Source: Bacteroidales bacterium (GTDB taxonomy: Bacteria; Bacteroidota; Bacteroidia; Bacteroidales; Bacteroidaceae). Taken from it: a stretch of 35,377 nucleotides of DNA. Within the stretch, counting starts at the first letter, position 1; the number at the start of each line of letters is the position of its first letter. The translations under genes and the position numbers were made by a program. The notes under the pieces were generated by a model. It saw only the letters and a list, made by a program, of their open reading frames with translations. It did no database searches and was not told where the DNA came from. The stretch lies in NCBI GenBank assembly GCA_012729225.1, contig JAAYDO010000001.1, forward strand, positions 1 through 35,377, written 5' to 3'. This document shows positions 18,221-26,827 of this stretch, in pieces.

Positions 18221-18594
18221 ATTTCTTGGCAGGTGAATGACAGTTTAGCCAATAGTGCTTCTTCTGCAAGTACTTGAACTTGTAGATGGCAGGTCTTGTT
18301 CGCTTCATCAACAACTATCTTGTCCAAGACATACGTTATGTGAGGTGTAGTCACTGGCGATATGACGTTCAGGAACTTGACGTTCTTGATGTTCTTTATA
18401 GTATAGTTTTTTTGTGCATAATCCTCCAACAGCTCTTTCGCTATCTGGATAATGCATACGCCAGGTGTGATGGGTTCATCTGGGAAGTGGACTTTATAAA
18501 TAAAGCTTTTCTCATCGAGACAGACACCGTATCGTGCACAAAAAGATGTTGTCTCTCTCTCAGAAATAACATATAGATTATTGAGTAACTTCAT
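18217..18594 (-). CDS. FabZ-like hot-dog dehydratase with catalytic His but Gln in place of Glu (ApeI-like)
   Basis: 125 residues. The (3R)-hydroxyacyl-ACP dehydratase signature is plain: VHFPDEPITPGVCIIQIAK aligns with FabZ HFPGRPVMPGVLIIEAMAQ. His36 matches the catalytic His, but the catalytic Glu, expected 14 residues later, is Gln50. Alone it should be catalytically crippled. The other dehydratase of the operon (24103-24567) has the opposite pattern, so the two probably form a heterodimer with a shared active site. This is in line with the ApeI-ApeP dehydratase pair described for proteobacterial aryl polyene systems. The gene overlaps its neighbours by 17 and 4 bases. Confidence 0.8.
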   Translation of the reverse strand: MKLLNNLYVISERETTSFCARYGVCLDEKSFIYKVHFPDEPITPGVCIIQIAKELLEDYAQKNYTIKNIKNVKFLNVISPVTTPHITYVLDKIVVDEANKTCHLQVQVLAEEALLAKLSFTCQEI

Positions 18595-19003
18595 CTGCTA
18601 TTGGTGTAAATAGATATGATATATTACGACGCACATTCTGGTAGCTTGTCTCGCTTCGCTGTAGACAACGCATCAGTTGCGCCAAGTCTTTCTTCAGAAC
18701 ACGACGGATATACCACTTGTCCATCATGGTTATAACGCTATATAAGTGTATTTTCTGGCGACGAGGGTCGTAGCTGAAGTCTAGAGCCGTAATACCAAAC
18801 TCATTGAAAATACACCCCTTGATGATTCCCTCGTCGTTGACTAATATACAAACCCCGCTGACATACCCGCGAGACATCTCGATATATGCCGAATAGCGTG
18901 CGCGTTCTCCTTCATTAGAAGGGAACGTCACCTGTGCATGAGCAGTTATGACATACATCAGCAGGTTAATGCACAGAAAATATCGCAGCATTGATAGTCT
19001 CAT
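18578..19003 (-). CDS. Secreted protein of unknown function in the APE export module
   Basis: 141 residues (or 137 from the ATG at 18991). A signal peptide ends near AHAQ (LRYFLCINLLMYVITAHAQ). No lipobox Cys is present, so it is predicted periplasmic rather than a lipoprotein. The mature part has alternating strands (YVSGVCILVNDEGIIKGCIF, DFSYDPRRQKIHLYSVIT) and looks like a small beta-rich domain, with no motif I recognise. It overlaps the LolA-like gene by 38 bases and the dehydratase gene by 17. In proteobacterial clusters a small DUF3261 lipoprotein (ApeN) sits beside LolA (ApeL). This could be its positional counterpart, but sequence identity with it is not evident. Confidence 0.65.
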   Translation of the reverse strand: MRLSMLRYFLCINLLMYVITAHAQVTFPSNEGERARYSAYIEMSRGYVSGVCILVNDEGIIKGCIFNEFGITALDFSYDPRRQKIHLYSVITMMDKWYIRRVLKKDLAQLMRCLQRSETSYQNVRRNISYLFTPIADEVTQ

Positions 19004-19586
19004 TAGTACGTATGTTCTTGAGGTTTATCACCGTTTTGTCACCACTCTTTTCTACCATCTCCACACAGTTCACTACGGCACGTTGCTGGTTGAAGTGTAG
19101 CACTATTTTCTGAAACATCTGTCGCATATCCTTACGTTGGGGGACCAGTGTGGCTATCCATTCGCCATTAGTGGTAGCTATCGTTGTCTTAAACGTCTTG
19201 TCGTCTAAAAGACAGTTACCCACCACACTACTCATCATAACACGAGCTATTTCACGGAACATTTTGTTCTGGTTGACATCAATGACATCGTTGCGCTGTT
19301 TGTTCTTCAGCAACACTTTGTCGCCATTTAAAACAAATACGTACGCATAAGGAATTGTATATTCCCAACGCAGTTTGCTGCTCTGTTGATAGTACATCTT
19401 ACCATGAGCCACTATATCATCGTTGAGCATCTTAAGATGCTTGGTCTGGACGAAATCGCACTGCATGGTTTTCATCGCGGCAGCTGCCTGATTGACACGT
19501 TGGCGAATCTGTGCGTCGTTAAGTGTCTGTGCCGATATTGACACAATACTCATGAAAGTCCAAAGAAGTAACAAATATCTCTTCAT
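18966..19586 (-). CDS. LolA-like periplasmic carrier protein (ApeL-like)
   Basis: 206 residues: signal peptide MKRYLLLLWTFMSIVSISA, then the LolA pattern of an amphipathic helix (IRQRVNQAAAAMKTMQCDF) followed by the beta-strand half-barrel: FVQTKHLKMLNDDIVAHGKM, YYQQSSKLRWEYTIPYAYVF, LNGDKVLLKN. The family shuttles lipidated molecules across the periplasm. A dedicated LolA homologue is characteristic of aryl polyene clusters, where it should receive the pigment lipid from the MMPL exporter. The last 38 bases overlap the next gene; 4 bases separate it from the EamA-like gene upstream. Confidence 0.85.
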   Translation of the reverse strand: MKRYLLLLWTFMSIVSISAQTLNDAQIRQRVNQAAAAMKTMQCDFVQTKHLKMLNDDIVAHGKMYYQQSSKLRWEYTIPYAYVFVLNGDKVLLKNKQRNDVIDVNQNKMFREIARVMMSSVVGNCLLDDKTFKTTIATTNGEWIATLVPQRKDMRQMFQKIVLHFNQQRAVVNCVEMVEKSGDKTVINLKNIRTNETINAAIFSVH

Positions 19587-19590
19587 ATTA

Positions 19591-19944
19591 CTATTTTGCT
19601 ATTAAAAAACACCCCGTCATAATAAATGCCACACCCAGCCACTTCGCAGCCGACACCTCTTCATGGAAAAACATGATGGCCGCAAACATGCCGAAGATAT
19701 AACTCAAACTGACCATTGGATAGGCTGTACTGAGTGGAAAGGTTTTTACGATATACGCCCACAATATCGATGCGGCACCAAAGAACAATCCACATGCAGC
19801 AAACTGCCAGTTGACAAGCATCTTTGCAAAAAAATCACGCGACCAACTGAATGCCGGCATACGCATCATGGCGTATTTTAGGAACACCTGCCCACCTGTG
19901 AGCAGGATGCTCTGTAATATTGCGTATGGTATTATTCTCCACAT
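19591..19944 (-). CDS. EamA/SMR-like four-helix membrane protein
   Basis: 117 residues with four predicted membrane helices (about residues 5-22, 45-63, 69-89 and 95-115) and no large loops. This is the size and layout of half-length EamA or EmrE/ArnE-type transporters. The motif PLSTAYPMVSLSYIFGM resembles the PLSxAYxxxxL segment of undecaprenyl-phosphate-aminoarabinose flippase subunits and SMR proteins. It overlaps the ketosynthase gene by 13 bases. Inference: a lipid or precursor flippase acting with the exporter. Such small proteins usually dimerise; no partner gene is present here. Confidence 0.75.
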   Translation of the reverse strand: MWRIIPYAILQSILLTGGQVFLKYAMMRMPAFSWSRDFFAKMLVNWQFAACGLFFGAASILWAYIVKTFPLSTAYPMVSLSYIFGMFAAIMFFHEEVSAAKWLGVAFIMTGCFLIAK

Positions 19945-21704
19945 GTCAGTACTATTGATGTTGATTTGATGACAGACTGCTCCTGTTCACCCATACGGTG
20001 CAACAATTCACGATACATGGGTGTTGTCTCATCGTGACAGCCAACCAATACTGTTTTACATTTTCCACCACGTAACAACAATTCAGCATCGCGCAATGCC
20101 CATTTCAGCGAAGCTTCATCCTGCGTGTATGTTATGTTATATCCATGACACCCAAGACGTATTGCTATATTGCTACCGATGGTGTTGTGAGTGCTTTGCA
20201 TGAAATACGTAGGTTTCAGCATTACCTCACCTTCTTCAGTCATTTGGCAAAGCAACTGTTCTGAATTCTCCAGGCATCCTAACGCGGTACCGGTAATAAT
20301 AGCATCAGGTTGTTCTACACCTGCTTTCCTCAGTGCTTTCAACGAAGACAACAACGAACTTTTCATGATTTTTCCCATACGTCGAGCTTCCAATGGCTTC
20401 ACATAGTCGCGAATCTCGGCCAACTCGTCTTCTGATGTAATTTCAACTCTTGCAAGTTCTTTAACTGAGAGGTGCTCATTATTGTTAATTTCTAATTCAT
20501 CGTTTCTGCTTAGGCTAAGAACCAGAGACGTGTCATTGCCCCCAAAGCCAAACGAGTTGCAGACGACATTACGCAAATCATAATCAACCTCACCCATCGT
20601 CGGCACAATACCATTATTCATTGGTGTTGTGAAACCTAAGTTGGCAGGTACAAAATGGTGGTGCATAGCCAATAGACAAATCACCGTTTCAATACATCCT
20701 GATGCACTAGTTGTATGACCTGTAAACGACTTGGTACTGCTGACCTTTGGCATCATGTTGCCAAAAACACGCTGAAGTGCAATACTTTCCGACATGTCAT
20801 TGTTGGGAGTTCCTGTTCCGTGTGCATTGACATATTGAATATCGGTTGGTTCCAAGCCAGCCATCTGCAATGCTTCAGTCATAGCACGATAGGCTCCTTC
20901 ACCATTCTCTGACGACGCGGTTTGATGGAAAGCATCGCAAGCATTGCCGTAACCACGAAGGTAGGCATGTATTTCTGCTCCTCGTTTTGTTGCAGACTCT
21001 TCTCTTTCCAACACCACGAATGCTGCTCCCTCTCCGAGGTTTAGACCCGCACGATTATTATCGAAAGGTCTGCACTGCTCATGGTCAAGAATCATCAGCG
21101 AGTTAAAACCGTTAAGGTGAAATATTGACAATGCTTCGCAGCCTCCAGCAATAACCATGTCACACTGACCAGCTTTCAGCATGTTAGCACCTAATATCAA
21201 TGCATTGGCAGCAGAAGAACATGCAGTAGATATTGTCGTGTACTCGTCAAAAAGGCCGAAATAGTCAGCAATCATCCGTGTGGTACGGCCACAACTGTGA
21301 TTCTTGACGCATGCTAAATGCTCATTAGATGTCTTTAGACTATCAAAGAAACGTTCTGTGATATCCATACCAGCAACGGTAGTACCTGAGACGAGGACTA
21401 TGCGCAAATTATTTTTACCAACGGTCTGTTTGTCTATACCAGCATCTGCCAACGCCTGTTTCACAGCCAACATACCCATCAATGATGTACGATTGGAATA
21501 GGAGTCCGTGATTCCAAGTTCGTTACGCATCTCGTCGTTTGACAGCGGAACCTCGCCAACGGGGAGTTCAAGGTGTGTAGAGCGCAGATGCTTCATCACA
21601 CCAATCCCCGTGTGCTTGTGCTGCAACGACTGCAGTACCTGCTGCTTGTCCAAGCCCACGGCACAGACTATTCCTTCACCAGTTATGACGATATTACTAT
21701 TCAC
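19932..21704 (-). CDS. Beta-ketoacyl-ACP synthase with a C-terminal ketosynthase-like extension
   Basis: 590 residues. Residues 1-405 are a complete FabF/type II PKS ketosynthase: nucleophile Cys162 in TISTACSSAANAL, His295 in VNAHGTGTPNND, His330 in TKSFTGHTTSASG, and CNSFGFGGNDTSLVL near the end. Residues about 430-590 (IMKSSLLSSLKALRKAG, IITGTALGCLENSEQL, FMQSTHNTIGSNIAIRLGC) look like a ketoacyl-synthase N-terminal-like domain (the PF13723 kind), which proteobacterial APE loci encode as a separate short protein. The start is GTG at 21704, forming a GTGA overlap with the stop of the ACP gene, which argues for tight coupling. Expected role: one of the chain-extending or initiating condensing enzymes. 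Confidence 0.88.
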   Translation of the reverse strand: MNSNIVITGEGIVCAVGLDKQQVLQSLQHKHTGIGVMKHLRSTHLELPVGEVPLSNDEMRNELGITDSYSNRTSLMGMLAVKQALADAGIDKQTVGKNNLRIVLVSGTTVAGMDITERFFDSLKTSNEHLACVKNHSCGRTTRMIADYFGLFDEYTTISTACSSAANALILGANMLKAGQCDMVIAGGCEALSIFHLNGFNSLMILDHEQCRPFDNNRAGLNLGEGAAFVVLEREESATKRGAEIHAYLRGYGNACDAFHQTASSENGEGAYRAMTEALQMAGLEPTDIQYVNAHGTGTPNNDMSESIALQRVFGNMMPKVSSTKSFTGHTTSASGCIETVICLLAMHHHFVPANLGFTTPMNNGIVPTMGEVDYDLRNVVCNSFGFGGNDTSLVLSLSRNDELEINNNEHLSVKELARVEITSEDELAEIRDYVKPLEARRMGKIMKSSLLSSLKALRKAGVEQPDAIITGTALGCLENSEQLLCQMTEEGEVMLKPTYFMQSTHNTIGSNIAIRLGCHGYNITYTQDEASLKWALRDAELLLRGGKCKTVLVGCHDETTPMYRELLHRMGEQEQSVIKSTSIVLTCGE

Positions 21705-21958
21705 TTTGTTCGATGATTACTTACATATTCTGCAATTGTGCGTATGCTTTTGAAAATAGCCTTACCTTCGGCAGGACTTGCCAACTTGATGCCGTAGTCT
21801 TTCTCCATGAGCACAATCAGTTCTAGCGCATCGATAGAGTCAAGGCCAAGACCATCGCCAAATAGTGCATCGTCAGCATTAATATCATCTGGTGTCATCT
21901 CTTCCAAATTAAGCGACTCAATGATTTTCTTTTTTAATTCTAAAATTAAATCTTCCAT
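21701..21958 (-). CDS. Acyl carrier protein (polyketide/fatty-acid type)
   Basis: 85 residues. A canonical ACP fold with GLGLDSIDALEL (Ser41 as phosphopantetheine site) and an acidic helix II/III region. It lies between the two large ketosynthase genes, 13 bases after one and overlapping the other (GTGA). This suggests it carries the growing polyene chain between them. One of three ACPs in the operon. Confidence 0.92.
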   Translation of the reverse strand: MEDLILELKKKIIESLNLEEMTPDDINADDALFGDGLGLDSIDALELIVLMEKDYGIKLASPAEGKAIFKSIRTIAEYVSNHRTK

Positions 21959-21971
21959 ATTTTATATTCTT

Positions 21972-23669
21972 TTATTTTTTTACAATTAGTTTTAATTCTG
22001 CTTCAAAATGACTTTCATCCACATAGTCTATCCATCCAGCTAAAATGCTTTGTATACTATGATCTAGGAATGTCGACGTCAACACGCGGTGCATCATGTC
22101 CTCATTCTTAAAGGGCAAGATATAGAAAGATGTCTCAGCATGATAACCATTGCGGACTGCAATCTCACCACATACGATGTTGGGTAAGGTGTATACAAAC
22201 AGCGAAGGACTAGGGAAATAGTCATCGCCAAGAACAATGCTTCTGGCATATTCGCGATCAACCCACAGCGATGATGTGTGATTAAACAGTACCACAGCTC
22301 TGTCTGCACAATGCTGAAGACGTGGATGCTCTTGGTTCAGTAACAATTCACTGGCGACAAATCCTAACTGGCTCAACCGATCCATCTTGTAGAACTTGGG
22401 ATAAGAGCCTATGTGGCGTTTATAGACTTCGGCCAAAATGTTGCCTGCTGCTATGTCAGTTTCAATCTGTTTCTCGTCGACAATGACGCTATGAGGTGTT
22501 ATGTTGACGCTATGAGTAACGCTATAATCACATATTTTGCCAACCCTAAAATCTTCACTATCGTTACTTGCATTTATATATACTGCAGCATTGCATCCCC
22601 CAAAGCCTGAGATTATTTTTACAAATGACCGTTTGCTGACACTTACAGGCTTAGACGAGATATTGACTTTTCCAGATACTCCAATCTCACTGAACCCGAG
22701 AGTTGCCAATAACTCCCCATGACTGACGGAATGCATGGTGATGATGGTCTCCAGAATGCCTGAAGCACCCAATGTGTGACCATAATAGCCTTTCAGAGTG
22801 TTGATGGGAATGTCGGACAATCCTGAAGATTCTATAGCCTTCGATTCCATCTGGTCGTTATACATGGTAGCTGTACCATGCACATTGACTGCAGAAAGAG
22901 TGTCGGAGGCGATACCTTCGGTGACATGTTTGATGACACTCGCACATCCCTCTCCTTTTGGCGATGGACTGGTAATATGATATCCGTCATTGCGAATGGC
23001 TCCTCTAACTATCTGCCACGAAACGGTTTCGGGCTTGTTTACACTCAAAATCATTGTTGCAGCCGCTTCGCCTAAATTCAACCCCAAGCGCTCGATATCA
23101 AATGGACGACAAGGTTCGGGCGACAAGGCTTTCAACGACTGGAAGCCTGACACCACGAAATGACTGATGACATCGCAGCCTACAACGATGGCTGTGTCAT
23201 AACAGCCATTCTCCAACATACGTTGAGCTGTAACGAGAGCAGCTACACCAGATATGCATGCATTGCATACCACAAGTGGTTGGATGGTGAGTCCTAATAA
23301 TGACGCTATACGTTTGGCAGATTCTGCCGGTTGTAATGAATTATAATCAGCAGAAGAGATGTGGTCGATGTTGGCTTTAGTGGTACTGACAATGAACAGG
23401 ATACGATGGCTGCTAATGTCAATGCAACAATCCTTTAATGCCCGATTGACACTATGATAAACCAGCGATTCAAACCATGTCAGACCACTGATCATCAGTT
23501 GTTGGCGTTGCTGCTCTGTGAATCGCGAAGCCACGTAGTCATCTTCACTCCTACCCGAATAACTGGCATAAGATGTCAGCGCAGAACATCCCTCACGAAG
23601 GGCTTGATAGTTCTCCGCTGTTGTCACCCCTAATGGCGACATCACATTATCTGCAAAACAATATACCAT
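21972..23669 (-). CDS. Second beta-ketoacyl synthase with C-terminal extension (chain-length-factor position)
   Basis: 565 residues. The ketosynthase part (1-365) is diverged but keeps all three catalytic positions: Cys138 in VCNACISGVAAL, His264 in VNVHGTATMYND, His298 in KGYYGHTLGASG, and ISGFGGCNAAVY. Residues about 425-565 form an extra domain (MDRLSQLGFVASELLL, SPSLFVYTLPNIVCGEIAVR) that parallels the tail of the other large ketosynthase. In type II systems the partner of a ketosynthase is a chain-length factor that usually lacks the Cys. By position this would be that partner, yet its Cys is intact, so an active enzyme is possible. 13 bases from the ACP gene. Confidence 0.85.
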   Translation of the reverse strand: MVYCFADNVMSPLGVTTAENYQALREGCSALTSYASYSGRSEDDYVASRFTEQQRQQLMISGLTWFESLVYHSVNRALKDCCIDISSHRILFIVSTTKANIDHISSADYNSLQPAESAKRIASLLGLTIQPLVVCNACISGVAALVTAQRMLENGCYDTAIVVGCDVISHFVVSGFQSLKALSPEPCRPFDIERLGLNLGEAAATMILSVNKPETVSWQIVRGAIRNDGYHITSPSPKGEGCASVIKHVTEGIASDTLSAVNVHGTATMYNDQMESKAIESSGLSDIPINTLKGYYGHTLGASGILETIITMHSVSHGELLATLGFSEIGVSGKVNISSKPVSVSKRSFVKIISGFGGCNAAVYINASNDSEDFRVGKICDYSVTHSVNITPHSVIVDEKQIETDIAAGNILAEVYKRHIGSYPKFYKMDRLSQLGFVASELLLNQEHPRLQHCADRAVVLFNHTSSLWVDREYARSIVLGDDYFPSPSLFVYTLPNIVCGEIAVRNGYHAETSFYILPFKNEDMMHRVLTSTFLDHSIQSILAGWIDYVDESHFEAELKLIVKK

Positions 23670-23680
23670 CTACGTCCTAG

Positions 23681-24103
23681 TTATTTTTCAAATACGTTCC
23701 AGCGTTTTTGCCATTCTTCATAGAACTTGGGACTGTACAGCACTAACTGATAATCCGTGTCCATGAACACCTGCACACTATGACCTGTGGCTATTAGACT
23801 CTCGTCGGTTGTGTCGCAAATCTCGTAATCGAACACAATTTTTGCAGCCTCCGTAGGTTTATAGATAATATCAATACGAGGTCGCATACCATATCTAATA
23901 GGTTTTTTATATTGGAAAGACAACTCAACAAGTGGAGCATAATAACCCTTATCAAAGAACCCTGTATATGTCAAGTCAAACTGTTTTCCAAATTCCTCAC
24001 GGGCATCTTCAAAATACAAAGCATACGAACCATGCCATACAACATTCATTGAATCCACTTCGCTGAAACGAATATTTAGTTCTTTTGATGTTTTTAATTT
24101 CAT
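23681..24103 (-). CDS. Hot-dog acyl thioesterase, 4HBT family (ApeK-like)
   Basis: 140 residues in the 4-hydroxybenzoyl-CoA thioesterase (4HBT) layout: N-terminal RFSEVDSMNVVWHGSYALYF, with Asp17 at the usual catalytic aspartate position, followed by the central strands and GHSVQVFMD. It would hydrolyse thioesters, proofreading stalled chains or releasing the product from ACP, as proposed for ApeK. Its ATG overlaps the TAA of the preceding dehydratase gene by one base (TAATG), a typical coupled arrangement. Confidence 0.87.
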   Translation of the reverse strand: MKLKTSKELNIRFSEVDSMNVVWHGSYALYFEDAREEFGKQFDLTYTGFFDKGYYAPLVELSFQYKKPIRYGMRPRIDIIYKPTEAAKIVFDYEICDTTDESLIATGHSVQVFMDTDYQLVLYSPKFYEEWQKRWNVFEK

Positions 24104-24567
24104 TAGGCATTTCCTCCTTCCTTGACGGCTATTTTCATTTCAGTTTCCAAAATTTGATTCTCATCACAAGTAATAACCGCCCTTGCAAGGAGCATCCCAA
24201 AGATTTCTTCTTGTACATCAACGGTCGTAGTTATCAAATCTCCAACTTTGGGAAGAGTGAAAATTTCCATATTACGAATTGCTCCTATAAAACCAATCTG
24301 AATACCCTTTTTAAGGATGTATTTATTAATATATCCAATACGAGCCGCACATGTTTGAGCCACATTTTCAATTAATCCAAAAGCACCGAAGTAATCATCA
24401 TTGACAAATATATTATTCGGCACGATAATCGTTTCAGTAACTGTTTTCCTCATATCGAAATGAGTCAGTTTTCCAATCATCACGAAGGGTTCCTTCTGAG
24501 GTAACAGCTCGTGAACATCGACTCCCATCAGAAATTCTTTAGGTGGCTTTTGTGTATTAATTTCCAT
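24103..24567 (-). CDS. FabZ-like hot-dog dehydratase with catalytic Glu but no His (ApeP-like)
   Basis: 154 residues from ATG 24567, which overlaps the preceding TAA by one base; the track's longer start is a TTG. ELLPQKEPFVMIGKLTHFD corresponds to the FabZ LPHRYPFLLVDRV segment. IFVNDDYFGAFGLIENVAQ aligns without gaps to the FabZ active-site block HFPGRPVMPGVLIIEAMAQ: the Glu is kept (Glu67), while the His position is Ile53. By itself it cannot form the His/Glu dyad. The 125-residue dehydratase of this operon supplies the missing His and lacks the Glu. In FabZ dimers His and Glu of one active site come from different subunits, so a heterodimer is expected. Confidence 0.8.
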   Translation of the reverse strand: MEINTQKPPKEFLMGVDVHELLPQKEPFVMIGKLTHFDMRKTVTETIIVPNNIFVNDDYFGAFGLIENVAQTCAARIGYINKYILKKGIQIGFIGAIRNMEIFTLPKVGDLITTTVDVQEEIFGMLLARAVITCDENQILETEMKIAVKEGGNA

Positions 24568-25448
24568 TATTTCCAAAAATCAAAATAATTATACCATTGA
24601 GTAGGATACATTCTAACCATTCTTTCTAATTCTCGTACATATTTATTTGAAATTTCGCGTATTTGTTCTGTACGAGAAGCGGTCTTCTCATAAGACAATG
24701 GGGTAACATAAACTTTATACGTCTTCATTGCTGTTTTCATTACATTGACAGCCAAAACGTCATAGCAATCCATCGTCGCCACACTGAATGGCCCCATCGG
24801 AAATTTTGTTTTCTCTCCGAGAAAATCTATTTCCACATACTTTTTTGAACCTAACATTCTATCAGAGGGCATACTTACTATTTCGCCACCACTAAGAACC
24901 CTGCTTATCTCAAACAGATGGCTCATGTCATTCTCTATTGGAATCATATGTATATTAGTTCCAGAAAACATTTTACTTCTGTTACGCATTACAGATTTCT
25001 TCTCCCCCCCAAATACTAATGCATTAAAAGGCTTATTTTTCGCCACAAGTGTATAACCAGCTAATTCATAGTTCCCAATGTGAGAGCTTAATTGTATGAA
25101 ACCTTTTTCTTGTGAAGCAAGCGAAAGAAAATGTTCATACCCGTCCATATCAATATTGAACTTCTGTCCTGCATACATGGCAAATTTATCTATTACGACT
25201 TGACTAAACTGACAATGATTAATATATGTGCTCCAGAAAGATCTAATCGGAGAATATCCCAAATGATTTCGGAAAAAAGCATACATTATGCCATAACTTG
25301 GATTGAGAATAAGGCAGGCTGGTACAATAAAGATTGATACAAAGATGTACAAAACACGAACATCCATGTATCGAAGTATACGAATAAGCCATAAATGCAT
25401 CCATTCGTTACCATATGTTGTACCAGCCCACTTTTTCTCTTCCTTCAT
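24567..25448 (-). CDS. LpxL/HtrB-type lipid acyltransferase (ApeD-like)
   Basis: 293 residues with one hydrophobic segment near residues 32-50, then the lysophospholipid acyltransferase domain: LSSHIGNYELAGY holds the HX4E catalytic motif (His123, Glu128), SMPSDRMLGSKKYVEIDFLG follows, and TQWYNYFDFWK ends the protein, as in LpxL-family enzymes (WYWxxxxW-like tail). It would transfer an acyl chain, possibly the polyene itself, to a lipid at the cytoplasmic face of the inner membrane. It lies 5 bases after an ACP gene, consistent with an acyl-ACP donor. Confidence 0.87.
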   Translation of the reverse strand: MKEEKKWAGTTYGNEWMHLWLIRILRYMDVRVLYIFVSIFIVPACLILNPSYGIMYAFFRNHLGYSPIRSFWSTYINHCQFSQVVIDKFAMYAGQKFNIDMDGYEHFLSLASQEKGFIQLSSHIGNYELAGYTLVAKNKPFNALVFGGEKKSVMRNRSKMFSGTNIHMIPIENDMSHLFEISRVLSGGEIVSMPSDRMLGSKKYVEIDFLGEKTKFPMGPFSVATMDCYDVLAVNVMKTAMKTYKVYVTPLSYEKTASRTEQIREISNKYVRELERMVRMYPTQWYNYFDFWK

Positions 25449-25453
25449 TATCG

Positions 25454-25696
25454 CTAATTTACCTTGCTGTCAATATAATCATAAAATTGACGTAATGTAG
25501 TTACACCCACCATTTCTTCGGGTTTGATCTTGAAACCAAAATTCTTTTCGACAATCACAACTATATCGACAAAATCAAGGCTGTCAATCCCCATATCCTC
25601 CTTTAATTTTGCGTCATCAAAAATTTTATTCTCATCGATTTCAAGATCGTCAATGAGAAATGCTTTCACTTTTGTTTCAATTTCTTGTCTATTCAT
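25454..25696 (-). CDS. Acyl carrier protein
   Basis: 80 residues. Standard ACP with MGIDSLDFVDIVVIVEKNFG (Ser39 modified by phosphopantetheine) and strongly acidic helices. It is flanked by the methyltransferase gene (14 bases upstream) and the LpxL-like acyltransferase gene (5 bases downstream). It may present the finished chain to the acyltransferase. No phosphopantetheinyl transferase is encoded in the window. Confidence 0.92.
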   Translation of the reverse strand: MNRQEIETKVKAFLIDDLEIDENKIFDDAKLKEDMGIDSLDFVDIVVIVEKNFGFKIKPEEMVGVTTLRQFYDYIDSKVN

Positions 25697-25710
25697 ACTG
25701 AATCTGTCAA

Positions 25711-26826
25711 TTAATATTGATTATTATTTTTTACACACACAATTATTGAGTGTCCTTGCCCTAAATGGTCATGGATAGTTTCAATCTTCAATCCTGCTTT
25801 GTTGATACAATATTCCAGATCTTCCGTATTGTACATCTTTGAATTCCCGTTGGCGATAGCTGCAAAGTAGAGACTCGTCATTGTAAGACAAAATGCCGCT
25901 GGTTCGAACCTTTGCCTGTCCCACAAAGTTTCCATAATAAAAATACGAGTCTTATCCGTCATTGCTTCTTGAGCACGTTCCAATATACTTATTATTTCAT
26001 CCATACTAAAGCAATCAAGAAATTGGCTCATCCAAATAGCATCAAGTCCATCCTTGCGAACAGGGAATTTCGCAGAATTATCCAACAGATTTATACTATA
26101 TCCTTCTATTCTTTCTGCCCCTTCCTTCCCATTGATGTTAGTGAGCATCATCTCAATCTGTTGAGGCAAATCAAGGACTGTAATATTCACATTTTTATTA
26201 TATGACACACACTGTAATGCCCACTTTCCTGTATTACCTCCGACATCGTAAAGAGACTTGACTTGATACATGTCAAAAATAATCTTCAACGCTTCAGGAA
26301 ATGACGAATCACTATAAAAATGATCAAAACCGAACCAGCTATTTTGAACTTCTTGTGGCAATGCAGATAGTGCTTCGTAAACCGTTGGCCAATCACCAAA
26401 ATGTTTCAATCCCTCTGGCTTACCTTTTAGCAGCGATTCTTCAAGCTTAAACCAACCTTCATAATTAACGTGATGGTTAAAATCTATATTCACACGAGTC
26501 GCTGGATCGTTTATAAGGAACCAACCAGTTTTTGAAATTATATAACGGTTCGTTTCTGTATCTATGAGAAGAGTTCCTATACATAGAGATGCTTCTAAAA
26601 GACATTTCACAGCATAGTCAGACATTGTGGTTTTCTCACAAATGTCTTGTCTGGTAAGACCGTTGGAGGACTCTCGAATCATGTCAAAGATTCCTAACTT
26701 CAACATAATACGGGACACCTGAAATACGGCTGGTCCCCACGCAATGAACTCCGCCAGCCTTTGAGCTTCGCGGGCTGACAGAGATTCATGCGTGTATTTT
26801 TCTTTTAGTGAAGGGAACAAATCCAT
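25711..26826 (-). CDS. SAM-dependent O-methyltransferase (plant/bacterial family 2 type)
   Basis: 371 residues. An N-terminal winged-helix dimerisation domain (about 15-110: SRIMLKLGIFDMIRE, GLTRQDICEKT, YAVKCLLEASL) precedes a class I methyltransferase domain with motif I SLYDVGGNTGKWAL (191-204) and motif II NITVLDLPQQIEMM. The segment WMSQFLDCFSMDEI lies where family members carry the catalytic His (LHxxHDW); here no His is seen, so the base may differ. Likely methylates the aryl head group or a lipid hydroxyl, as aryl polyenes often have methoxylated or methylated heads. One base separates it from the secreted-protein gene upstream. Confidence 0.85.
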   Translation of the reverse strand: MDLFPSLKEKYTHESLSAREAQRLAEFIAWGPAVFQVSRIMLKLGIFDMIRESSNGLTRQDICEKTTMSDYAVKCLLEASLCIGTLLIDTETNRYIISKTGWFLINDPATRVNIDFNHHVNYEGWFKLEESLLKGKPEGLKHFGDWPTVYEALSALPQEVQNSWFGFDHFYSDSSFPEALKIIFDMYQVKSLYDVGGNTGKWALQCVSYNKNVNITVLDLPQQIEMMLTNINGKEGAERIEGYSINLLDNSAKFPVRKDGLDAIWMSQFLDCFSMDEIISILERAQEAMTDKTRIFIMETLWDRQRFEPAAFCLTMTSLYFAAIANGNSKMYNTEDLEYCINKAGLKIETIHDHLGQGHSIIVCVKNNNQY

Positions 26827-26827
26827 G

